Part shown: positions 52,990 through 62,812 of the stretch, in pieces
Layout of the letters: every line of letters begins with the position of its first letter
Numbering within the stretch: position 1 is the stretch's first letter
DNA from: Neocallimastix lanati (nom. inval.)
Lineage: Eukaryota > Neocallimastigomycota > Neocallimastigomycetes > Neocallimastigales > Neocallimastigaceae
Length of the DNA stretch: 64,000 nucleotides
Assembly (NCBI GenBank): GCA_016946835.1
Contig: JACVTC010000204.1
Location: 95,001 to 159,000 of the forward strand
Reading direction: 5' to 3'
The notes under the pieces: generated by a model
The model's input: the letters and a program-made list of their open reading frames with translations, nothing else
What the model was told of the DNA's origin: nothing
Databases searched by the model: none
Program-made: the position numbers and the translations under genes

Positions 52990-54049
52990 TGGTAAAGAAT
53001 GAATTAATAACCTTTATTTTATTATTAATAATTCTTTACTAAATTGTACTTTCCTATATTCTTCATAACCTAAACCTCATTGTAAATTTAATTTATTTTG
53101 ATATAAATTAATTTTAACTTGTAAATAATGTAAATAAATTTTAATTAATTATTTTATTGTTATCTTATTAAATATATGTATATATTAAAATATAATTGTA
53201 AATATTAAAATTATACTTTTAAGATACTAAATTATTAAAACTATTAATTAAATATTATTATAAAAATTATTATAAAATTATTAAAATTATTAATTAAATA
53301 TTATTATAAAAATTATTATAAAATTATTAAAATTATTAATTAAATATTATTCTAAAAATTATTATAAACTATTAATATTATAAAATTATTAAAATTATTA
53401 AATATTATTATAAAAATTTATTTATTATAACTATTAAATATTATTATAAAATTATTAAGATTATTAATTAAATTTATTATTAAAAATTATTATTAAAAAT
53501 TATTACTTATTATAAAAATTATTATTTAAATATTATCAAATTTATTAATTAAATATTATAAAAATTTTATTTTATTTTTGAAAATAATTACAAGTATTAT
53601 TTAAAATAATTAAAGATTATTAAATTTATTATATTAATCTTTAAAAACAATTTATTTAACTTAAAAATATCAAAGAAAATAGTAAAAACTATTTTCTATA
53701 TATTTATTTTATAATTATTTTTAATTAAATTATATTTGAATATTATATTATTATATATATAAAATTAAAACAAAAATGAATTATTGATATAAAATTAATT
53801 CAATAATTCTATAAAATTACTTAAATTATAAACAACTAATTATACTTTAAATTCATAAAAAAATATAAATATTGTAAATATTTCTTAAAAATTAAATATG
53901 TGTACTTCAAAAATAATATTTTATATTAATAAATAATAAATACTTTTTAATAAAAAAAAAAATTTTTTTTTTTGTTAAAATCAAAGCAGGGTAATACCCA
54001 TCCCCCCCAGCTTGATTTTAAATCAATAAGAATCACCCCGAGTCTACCA
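52990..54049 (+). repeat. 5' LTR of element 2
   Basis: Starts TGGTAAAGAATG and ends GAGTCTACCA. Inside, a ~48-bp unit (ATTAATTAAATATTATT...) is present three times near 53220-53370; the 3' LTR has two copies. Near the end is an inverted repeat (53975-54021) made of TTAAAATCAAaGC and GCTTGATTTTAA around a C-rich loop. Confidence 0.95.
53975..54021 (+). other. LTR hairpin with C-rich loop
   Basis: The arms TTAAAATCAAaGC and GCTTGATTTTAA pair over 12 bp with one bulged A. In the 3' LTR copy (61515-61561) the pairing extends by GCAGGG/CCCTGC. It lies close to the LTR end and just after an A/T homopolymer junction. A role in RNA 3'-end formation or strand transfer is possible but inferred. Confidence 0.7.
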
Positions 54050-54053
54050 AAAT

Positions 54054-54070
54054 TGGTGGAGATATCGGGG
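54054..54070 (+). other. Primer-binding site, element 2
   Basis: TGGTGGAGATATCGGGG, 4 nt after the LTR, identical to elements 1 and 3. The LTR terminus just upstream (CCCCGAGTCTACCA) resembles the tRNA 3' end that the site should bind. It can pair with the site itself over 13 bp with an internal loop. Confidence 0.88.
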
Positions 54071-54097
54071 AAGAAGAAGAAAAAGAAGAAGAAAAAG

Positions 54098-54129
<32 letters not shown>

Positions 54130-54448
54130 GAAGAAGACCAAGTAGAAGAAGACCAAGAAGTAGACCAAGTAGAAGAAGACCAAGAAGAAGACCAAGAAGA
54201 AAACCAAGAAGAAGAAGACTAAGAAGAAGACTAAGAAGAAGAAGACCAAGAAGAAGACCAAGAAGAAGACCAAGAAGAAGACCAAGAAGAAGACCAAGAA
54301 GAAAACCAAGAAGAAGAAGACTAAGAAGAAGACTAAGAAGAAGAAGACCAAGAAGAAGACCAAGAAGAAGACCAAGAAGAAGACCAAGAAGAAGACCAAG
54401 AAGGAAAAGACCAAGAAGAAGAAGACCAAGAAGAAAAGGAAGAATAAG
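54071..54448 (+). repeat. Purine-rich GAAGAAGACCAA minisatellite
   Basis: About 380 bp of GAA-type units, mostly the 12-mer GAAGAAGACCAA with TAGA, CTAA and AAAC variants, begins directly after the primer-binding site. A 54250-54300 block recurs about 110 bp later, a higher-order repeat. The strand is almost pure purine. Frames through it are interrupted (GACTAAGAA variants), and the antisense FFLV-type frame is an artefact. Confidence 0.92.
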
Positions 54449-54543
54449 GAATTTGGAACTACTAGAACTTATTTTTTTGGAATTATGAGAATATTTTTTT
54501 TTTAAATTAAATTTAATAGAATTAAATTAAAATTAAATTAAAA

Positions 54544-54585
<42 letters not shown>

Positions 54586-55547
54586 CACACTTTTATAATC
54601 ATCATCAATTTTTTTCGTTATCGGTTTTTGTGTTGTGGTTGGTGTTGTTGTTGTGATTGTTGTTGTGGTTGTAATAAAAATTAACATTAGTTTTATTTGG
54701 TCTTCGCGTGCTCCAAATAAAACTTTAAACTGAGTGTACTGCGTACTAAGCAGTTATAGATAATTCTATAATTGCGAGTGGTTTAATCAGGTGTCTGGAG
54801 AGGGGCCGGTTACTAACTAATCGAACCCCGATTAGATATAGCGGTAAATACTGTTGGGAAGCAGAAATTACCCTATAGATCACCCATTATACGTTCAACA
54901 CGGTTTGGGTGCTCCTCCACTTGACTCAGGCAAATTCACTTAGTATACCGAAATACTAAGGTCCCTCTGCGTGGTCGGCAGTTGTAATAGATAGCGGTTT
55001 TTCAAGTTGTATTAGGTTTGTTAATTTACCTTGTTTTTAATTAAGTTTATTTGTTTTTTTTAAATTGTAATTATATAAACTTACTAATAATTGTAATTGT
55101 AATTGTAAATATTGTAATAATAACCGATAACAAATAAATAAAAAAAAAAAAAAAAAAAAAATAAATAATAATATTAATTTTTGTGTTTTTAAATATTTTT
55201 AATTGCTATATTAATAATTTTTCTTGTAAATAATTGTATATATTTTTTTTATTTAAGTAAAGATAAACGAAAGGGGTTATTAGCTTGAAAGAATAGTGAA
55301 CACTCCAACTAGTTTATTAATTTATATTTATTCTAGTGTCCAGGAGGGGGAGTACGGGTGTATATAGCAAAATTAAATATACACTAGCCGGAAACGTCTT
55401 ACTAGAGATATAAATTACTTAAATATATAACTTTAATTGTAAATAAATAAATAAATAAATAAAAAATATAGCAATTAAATAATTAATAAAACAATTTTTT
55501 TTATTTTATTTTTTTTAAAAAGTGTGTTTTTTTTTTTTTTTTTTAAG
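54449..55547 (+). other. Structured leader of element 2
   Basis: Contains a ~37-A run (about 54551-54582), a GTT/GTGGTT-rich patch (about 54630-54675), and a G/C-richer island at about 54700-55015. The island has hairpins ACTGC/GCAGT (54738-54754), TTATAG/CTATAA (54754-54771) and CTAATCG/CGATTAG (54817-54835). A second island, about 55262-55410, has GTGTATAT/ATATACAC (55358-55384). No reading frame of interest. It does not resemble the element 1 leader and has no hairpin array. Confidence 0.6.
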
Positions 55548-56507
55548 ATGAGTTCAATTAATTTTAAAGATTTAAAAAAAGAACTTAAGGATATTGAAAA
55601 AATATCCAAGGAAAATTTAGATGTTAAAACTTGGAAGTCTGATCTAGAGCTTTGGATAAAGCTTGAACATGTTAAAGACTCCAAGATTATATTTTATGCC
55701 TGTGTTTTAACCTCAATTGGTGAAACCAGGAAAGTCATCCAAGAATTAATGGATGATAATGATAAAGATGATGATAGTGATAGTGATGATGATGATGATA
55801 ATGATGATGATGATGATGATGATAATTATAAGGATATTGATGATGAAAATGAGGATGATGATAATGAAGAAGATAAAAAAATTGATAAAAAGAGTAAGGC
55901 TTATCCTTCCCTTAATAGAATTGTAAAAGCTATAGAAGAATTTTATGGCATTAGGGAGGATCAAAATAATTTATTAAGAGAGTTACGTGCTCTCAGAATT
56001 AAGAGAAATGAAAGAATCAAAGATTTTAATATTAAGTATAAAACTTTATATTTAAAATTAAATAAAAAGAAAAGAAGTCAGATAAGTGTTTTAGATTACA
56101 CAGACTCCATTGAAAACAATGTTGAAGCCTGGAAACGTCTAACCTTATTTGATAACATTTCTCTGTCAAAAGCCTTTAAAATTGCTGAAAAAGCAGATAG
56201 GTTAAATTATATGGGTAGTAATCAAAGAAGGCATCCTTCTACCCCTTCACCTTCTGCAAATACATCTTCTTTTAATAATAGAGTTAATTTTCATCCTCCT
56301 ATTAAAAATAAATTAGAACAAAAAGTTAATATTAAACCTAAAGAAGATAATGACATAGAGGAATTAACAAGAAAAATGAGAAGTTTAACAATAAAGGCTT
56401 GTTATTTCTGTAAAGAACCAGGTCATTATCAAAACAATTGCCCAAAGTTGAGAGCAATTGTTGAGAAAAATAGGAAGGAAATTAGAAACAATAAACGTTT
56501 AAATTGA
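55548..56507 (+). CDS. gag: Gag of element 2, intact, 319 residues
   Basis: Structural protein of the virus-like particle; binds and packages element RNA in the cytoplasm. I chose the ATG at 55548, which aligns with the element 1 gag start; an upstream in-frame GTG would only add a poly-Phe stretch encoded by a T run. Features in order: an N-terminal helical part with LDVKTWKSDLELWIKLEH; a long Asp/Glu tract (about residues 65-110); a conserved core FYGIREDQNNLLRELRALRI; a Ser/Pro/Asn linker; and a CCHC zinc knuckle CYFCKEPGHYQNNC near residue 285. It ends with TGA at 56505-56507, inside the frameshift signal, so pol is expressed only by slipping at UUUAAAU. Confidence 0.94.
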   Translation: MSSINFKDLKKELKDIEKISKENLDVKTWKSDLELWIKLEHVKDSKIIFYACVLTSIGETRKVIQELMDDNDKDDDSDSDDDDDNDDDDDDDNYKDIDDENEDDDNEEDKKIDKKSKAYPSLNRIVKAIEEFYGIREDQNNLLRELRALRIKRNERIKDFNIKYKTLYLKLNKKKRSQISVLDYTDSIENNVEAWKRLTLFDNISLSKAFKIAEKADRLNYMGSNQRRHPSTPSPSANTSSFNNRVNFHPPIKNKLEQKVNIKPKEDNDIEELTRKMRSLTIKACYFCKEPGHYQNNCPKLRAIVEKNRKEIRNNKRLN

Positions 56508-56550
56508 GTAATGGGATAAGAAGCTCTCCCATACTTAATAAAGCAGCTTC
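56498..56550 (+). promoter_or_regulatory. -1 frameshift signal gag/pol, element 2
   Basis: Slippery U UUA AAU (56498-56504) in gag phase, a 7-nt spacer starting with the gag stop UGA, stem 1 TGGGA/TCCCA (56512-56516 with 56527-56531), and loop GAAGCT pairing with AGCTTC (56545-56550) as stem 2. Spacer and connecting-loop lengths equal those in element 1 (7 and 14 nt to GCTTC). Confidence 0.88.
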
Positions 56551-59500
56551 AATTAAATATCAAAAAGAAATTAAAAATTCTCGTCTTTCTAATATTGAAG
56601 AAACTCCTGCTAATAAAAGGGTGGTTAATAAAAAGAAAGTTGATTATTTAGTAGGAGCATCTAAACGTAAAATTTATGATGTTAATAATGATGAAGGTAG
56701 TGCAGAGAAAAGGATTCATAAGTCGTTGAAAGAGAATCCTAAACCTATAATAACTCCAGCATTACGGAAACAGAAAGAACGAGAAATAAAAGAAAATAAT
56801 ATAAGTAATAAAATTGTTAAACAAATTAAACCATCTATTCTAGCTCAACCACGAATTGAAAAAGAAAAAGAGATTGAAAGACAAATTCGTGATAATGAAA
56901 GAGCTAGTAATAGTAATACTAATTATAGTAATAATAATAGTAATGATAATAGTAATAATAATATTAATAATAACTCATTAATGAATGATGAAGTTATTAA
57001 AAATAATGTAAATAATGATAAAGAAAAGAATAAAAATTTAATAAAAGAAAATAATGATAATAATGAACATATTGTGAAGGAGAATAATAAAGTAATTGAT
57101 TTAACAAAGGTGTTAATTAGTAAAGATAAAGATACTCAAAAAGAAACTAAAAGTTCTAGAGTATCTAGGAAAATTAAGATGCAATCGGGGGAAGAAGAAT
57201 ATGATATTCTTAAAGATTTAAATTCTGCCCATTGCAATATTACTTTTGGACAGTTATTGGATGCTGCTCCAAAATTAAGATACAAAGTGTCACAGGGTAT
57301 TAAATTGGATAGGGACCAATCTAATATCTCTGGGGTGTTGGATAATGTGTCAGCCACGACTGTGGTCGTTAATAACATAGACCACACTTATAAAAGTAAA
57401 TGTAACGAACCATGTGAAGAGGATATTGCCATGGTTGATGTTACAGTTGAAGGTGTTTCGGGGAAGGCTTTAATTGATTCATGTAGTAATTTAAGTATAA
57501 TTACTCAACAATTTTTAGATAAGCTTCCGTCCGGATATGAACCTATTGATATTAGTCGTGGCAGAATTAGGTTGGCAACTAAGAATGATGATTACTCGGA
57601 AGGTTATATCATTCGGGTGCCAGTAACGATTAATAATCTTGTGTTAATGGTTAATTGTAGAATAGTAGAAAAGGAGGATCCTTTTTACGATATTCTAATT
57701 AACTTAAAAACCCAAATTGATTATAATTTGTTTATCCACCCCATTTTATATAGTTTGTGTCAAATTACTCCGGAAGGAGTAATTGACGTTATTGCACCTA
57801 TTAATAATGATTATGAAGATGAAGAAAAGTTGTTGTGTATGATTAAGGCTTTGGATGAGGATTCCAAAAAGAATGATTTAAAGAAAATTGAAGGATTATC
57901 CCCAAAGCAATATATTCATCATGAAATTTTCCTAAATACTTTAAATGAAAAATATAAAGATGAAATAATTAAAATTCTGGAGGAGAACTTAGAGATAGTT
58001 GCTACTTCTTCAGAAGAATTAACACCTTCTGATCTTCCTCCACATAAGATTAATTTAATTCCTGGTGCGAAACCAGTTAAGCAAAGGTGCTATAGATTAG
58101 TTAAATTTAAGTCGGATATACTTAAGGAGGAATTAATTAAATTAATTAATAAGAAATTAATTGAACCTTCTTGTTCCGAATGGTCATCGCCAATAGTGTT
58201 AGTACCGAAGAAGAACGGTAAATGGCGATTATGTATTGATTATCGTAAGGTTAATGATTTAACAGTTAAAGATTCTTATTCATTACCTTACATTGATGAG
58301 ATATTTGATAGTTTAGATGGGGCACAGATTTTTACAACAATGGATCTTTACTCTGGTTATCATCAAATTTTGATGGATGAGGAAAGTGTAGAAATTACCA
58401 CCTTCACCACAAAATTTGGTAACTACCAATTCAAGGTTATGCCTTTTGGTTTAACCGGAGCCCCAGCTACATTTCAAAGGGAAATGAATAGGATTCTTTT
58501 CCCATTTATAGGAAAGTTTGTTTTTAACTTTATAGATGATATTTTAATATACTCTAAGAGTATAGAAGAACATATAAGCCACATTAGGCAAGTGTTGGAA
58601 GTATTTCGCCAACACAAATTGAAAATTAACATTGAAAAATGTGCCTTTATGCAGACTGAAGTAGAAGTCTTAGGTCATAAGGCATCAGTGAAAGGTTTAA
58701 GTCCCCAGGATAGCAAAATTAAGGCTATCAAGGAGTGGGTAGCACCTGTTGATGTTCATGAATTACGATCTTTTCTTGGAGCAGTAGGATATTATAGAAA
58801 CTTTATTGATAAATATGCCCAAATCTCTGCTCCTTTATGTAAATTATTAAGAAAGAATGTTAAATATAAATGGAATAATGAATATCAACAAAGTTTTGAT
58901 CTGTTAAAAGAAAAGTTAATAAATGCTCCAATTTTAAAATATCCAAGTTTTAATCAAAGGTTTATAATTAGAACGGATGCTTCCTATGAAGGTATTGGAG
59001 GAGTATTACTCCAAGAAGATTTAGAAACCAAAAAGGAACATCCAGTTCATTATATAAGTAGAAGTTTAAGTAAAGCCGAGAAAAAATATGGCATTACTGA
59101 CTTGGAAGGAGCTGCATTAATTTATCGTATTACTAAGTTGAAATCTTATATATTAGGAAATCCTAATAAAACAGTAGTAATAACAGATCATAAACCTTTA
59201 ATCAGTTTCTTTAAAAATAAGGAACCTAATAATGCTAGGCAAGCAAGGTGGTGCTTAACTGTTAGTACCCTTGGTGTTGAAATTCAATATCAAATGGGTA
59301 AGAAAAATGTGTTAGCCGATGCATTATCTAGGATGAAGAAAAGAGATGATTCTGTGGTATTGGCAACTAAGTTAACTTCAAAGGAAGAAGAAGAGTTGCT
59401 TTCAAAAACTATTAAAGACTTTATAAATGAAAAATTTGTTACGATAGATGGTGAAGATTACTTTGTTGATGGTAATGACTATCATAAATTAATTACTGAT

Positions 59501-60553
59501 CAAATGGAAGGAGTAAAACTTATTTTAGAAGCCCATAAGATAGGTCATGAGGGATATTATAAGACTTATCAAAGGCTTCGTAAAAGTTTTTATTGGAATA
59601 ATATGGTGATGGATATTAAAAGAGTGGTGCAAAGTTGTGACAAGTGTCAGTTGAATAGGTCATAACCATATCCAGAACCTACAGAAAATATTCCAACTAA
59701 AGTAGAAGGTCCTTTTATACATTTGGGTTTAGATATTATTGGACCTTTGATTAAAACTAAAAATAATAATCAATATATTATGGTTGTGGTGGATTACTTC
59801 ACCAAATGGGTTGAAGCAGAACCCACGGAAAATATAACATCACAGGATGTGATTAAGTTTTTAATTAAAGTGTTTGCTCGTCATGGTGTTCCACAGGTAA
59901 TAACAACTGACAATGGTGTTCAGTTCACCTCGGACATGACGAAAATATTTTTAGATCTCTATGATGTATATGTGAAGTTTATTTCCACATATCATCCAGA
60001 AAGTAATGGACTTACGGAAAACCGTAATAAAGAGATCGGAAAGTTATTGAGGTTGTTGGGTTCTAAGAATAAGGATTGGGATGAAGTTTTACCATCCGCC
60101 TTATGGGCTCTTAGAACTACCAAAAATAAGGTCACAAAACATTCAAGTTTTGAGTTGGTTTATGGTAGGGAAGATCAGCAGCCTTTTGATATTGCTGCTA
60201 GACCTACCAAGGATATTAATAAGTCATCGGATGAAGTGTTGTTAGAAAAATTTATAAATCATTACCGATGGACTTTAGAAGCAGCTGAAAATGCTAAAAA
60301 TGCAAATAAGTATTGGGCTGCTAGGAGAGAGGAAAAGAATAGTTTGAATGAAGGAAAAAGAATTAGGGAAGGTGATTTAGTCTTAGTTCGTAATTTTTCA
60401 AGAACTAAACTAGAACCTTATTTTGTTGGTCCTCTTAAAGTTATAAAAAAACAATTTAATACGGTTACCTTGGCTGATCCAAATTCTGGAATTCAAATGA
60501 ATAGGAATGTTCATTTGAAGAATATAGTCAAGTATAACTCAGCTTCGATGTAG
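56498..60553 (+). pseudogene. pol: Pol of element 2 (PR-RT-RH-IN), one nonsense codon
   Basis: The -1 frame polyprotein is colinear with that of element 1. An N-terminal Lys/Asn-rich spacer leads to retropepsin ALIDSCSN (Asp near residue 325 from 56504), RT with WRLCIDYRKVN and FIDD (residues 676-679), RNase H (TDAS near 825, DLEG, TDHKP), an HHCC finger ending CDKCQ, and an integrase core with GLDIIGP, TTDNGVQ and GLTENRN. It closes with a GPL module where element 1 has GPF. A TAA at 59663-59665 replaces the Gln codon that element 1 has between the zinc finger and the core. The same frame stays open to 60553. Otherwise undamaged. Confidence 0.94.
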
Positions 60554-60563
60554 CTTGAGTTTT

Positions 60564-60576
60564 GGAGGGGGCATCA
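60564..60576 (+). other. Polypurine tract, element 2
   Basis: GGAGGGGG followed by CATCA abuts the 3' LTR. This is the usual primer site for plus-strand DNA synthesis. Confidence 0.8.
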
Positions 60577-61590
60577 TGGTAAAGAATGAATTAATAACCT
60601 TTATTTTATTATTAATAATTCTTTACTAAATTGTACTTTCCTATATTCTTGATAACCTAAACTTAATAATAAAATTTAATTTATTTTGATATAAATTAAT
60701 TTTAACTTGTAAATAATGTAAATCAATTTTAATTAATTACTTTATTGTTATATTATTAAAAATATGTATATATTAAAATACAATTGTAAATATTAAAATT
60801 ATACCCTTAAAGATACTAAATTATTAAAACTATTAATTAAATATTATTATAAAAATTATTATAAAATTATTAAAATTATTAATTAAATATTATTCTAAAA
60901 ATTATTATAAATTATTAATATTATAAAATTATTAAAATTATTAAATATTATTACAAAAATTTATTTATTATAACTATTAAATATTATTATAAAATTATTA
61001 AGATTATTAATTAAATTTATTATTAAAAATTATTATTAAAAATTATTAATTATTATAAAAATTTATTATTTAAATATTATCAAATTTATTAATTAAATAT
61101 TATAAAAATTTTATTTTATTTTTGAAAATAATTACAAGTATTATTTAAAATAATTAAAGATTATTAAATTTATTATATTAATCTTTAAAAACAATTTATT
61201 TAACTTAAAAATATCAAAGAAAATAGTAAAAACTATTTTCTATATATTTATTTTATAATTATTTTTAATTAAATTATATTTGAATATTATATTATTATAT
61301 ATATAAAAATTAAAACAAAAATGAATTATTGATATAAAATTAATTCAATAATTCTATAAAATTACTTAAATTATAAACAACTAATTATACTTTAAATTCA
61401 TAAAAAAATATAAATATTATAACTATTTCTTAAAAATTAAATGTGTACTTCAAAAATAAAATTTTATATTAATAAATAATAAATACTTTTTAATAAAAAG
61501 AATTTTTTTTTTTGTTAAAATCAAAGCAGGGTAACACCCGTCCCCCCCTGCTTGATTTTAAATCCATAAGAATCAACCCCGAGTCTACCA
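60577..61590 (+). repeat. 3' LTR of element 2
   Basis: Matches 52990-54049 end to end, with TGGTA...TACCA termini. It is shorter mainly because the ~48-bp internal unit is present twice rather than three times. TTAA follows at 61591-61594. Confidence 0.95.
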
Positions 61591-61594
61591 TTAA

Positions 61595-62201
61595 TGGTAA
61601 AGAACGAACATATAATGGATTATTAATTAGAATTTCAACTTACTTTGTTGAAATTATAACTGAATTGAAATCTCAATTTCAGTTATTCACATTTCAATAT
61701 ACATTTAATTAATAATTAATATAAATTCTTATTTAATATTTAAAGAATTATCTTAGGACTAATAATTCTGAAAATATTAATAAATAAGATTTATATTAAT
61801 AATTTCAATTATTTACATATGATATAAAACAAATATGTGTAGTAACATATTTGTATATTTAATAATAATTATTAAATATTAAATTTATATCTTTTTGATA
61901 ATAATTATTTTATTTTATTTTATTTCAATATATATTATTATAATTATAATAATTATAATACTTTAATTCATATAAAATTTATATAGTTCTATATATTAGA
62001 ATATGTATTTAATATATTACCTATTTCTTATAAATTAAATTATTTATATTAGAAATAGAGAACTCTCTTGTAAATTTTTAGGAATTAGAATTATTATTTT
62101 AATTGTACGAATATTATAATATTATTAATAAAATTTACTAAACTACCATTATTTAAAACCCACTGCTTATAAATTATTGCACATAAAAGTCCTGTATATC
62201 A
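61595..62201 (+). repeat. 5' LTR of element 3
   Basis: Begins TGGTAAAGAACG, like the element 2 LTR, and ends TGTATATCA five bases before a primer-binding site. The body differs from the element 2 LTR and matches the inverted segment 50638-51370. The start is inferred from the shared TGGTAAAGAA; the end is fixed by the primer-binding site. It starts immediately after the TTAA that follows element 2. Confidence 0.7.
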
Positions 62202-62257
62202 AAAATTGGTGGAGATATCGGGGATGTGCTGTGTAAAAAGTAATTTATAAGTAGTGG
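62160..62257 (+). other. LTR/leader inverted repeat around the element 3 primer-binding site
   Basis: A 17-bp pairing (62160-62176 with 62241-62257, one G-U) is followed by a 6-bp GCACAT/ATGTGC pairing (62179-62184 with 62224-62229). The loop encloses the LTR end and the primer-binding site. The upper 3' arm starts at the first base after the site. Confidence 0.8.
62207..62223 (+). other. Primer-binding site, element 3
   Basis: TGGTGGAGATATCGGGG, identical to those of elements 1 and 2, five bases after the LTR end. Confidence 0.88.
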
Positions 62258-62812
62258 TGTTTAGTAATTATGTTAATTAATTATAAATCCGTATATATTT
62301 ACATAAATTCTCTTCAGTTAGGATTAATTAAAATATACTGTTTAGGATATAAATTTTTAATTTTTTTTATTGGTTATTTATAGTTATATTATCTTTGGTG
62401 AAGAGAAAGTTATACAATATATGTTATTTCATTCATTTTAGTACAATTTAATTAAATTGTTTTAAAATAAATAAATATTGGAAAATCTAATAAATATATA
62501 TATATATATTAATAATTTATTAATATAGTGTTAGTATTAAAAGTAAGGTAGTTTAAGTAGGATAATAATAATAATTAGAGAGTGAAATAGTAAAAATATT
62601 GTTATTTAGATAAAATATATAATAGGAATATTTTTTTAAATAAAATAAGAGTAGGAAGATATAAATAGTGTAGTTTAAAAGTGTTAAAACTTAGGAATAA
62701 AATTACAATATATATAAGTATAATAAGATAAAAATATTGTGTATTTTAATAGTAGTATATTTAATAATATTAATTAATAGTAGTACATTTTAAAAATAGA
62801 TATAGAAATAAA
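62258..62812 (+). other. AT-rich leader of element 3
   Basis: About 550 bp of A/T text between the primer-site hairpin and the broken reading frame. I see no repeat array or G/C-rich island like those of elements 1 and 2. Confidence 0.6.

Larger units (their letters stand above)
52990..61590 (+). mobile_element. Ty3/gypsy LTR retrotransposon, element 2
   Basis: A structurally complete 8.6-kb element. The LTRs are 1060 and 1014 bp with TGGTA...TACCA ends, flanked by TTAA on both sides (52986-52989 and 61591-61594). It has a primer-binding site, a ~1.5-kb leader with a purine minisatellite, intact gag, pol with one nonsense codon, and a purine tract. The LTRs differ mainly in tandem-copy number plus scattered changes, which suggests a fairly recent insertion. 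Gag and pol are close relatives of element 1; the LTRs and leader are not. Confidence 0.95.

Noticed and set aside
53947-54429. 160-codon minus-strand frame of FFLV repeats
   Set aside because: It is the antisense of the GAAGAAGACCAA minisatellite in the element 2 leader.
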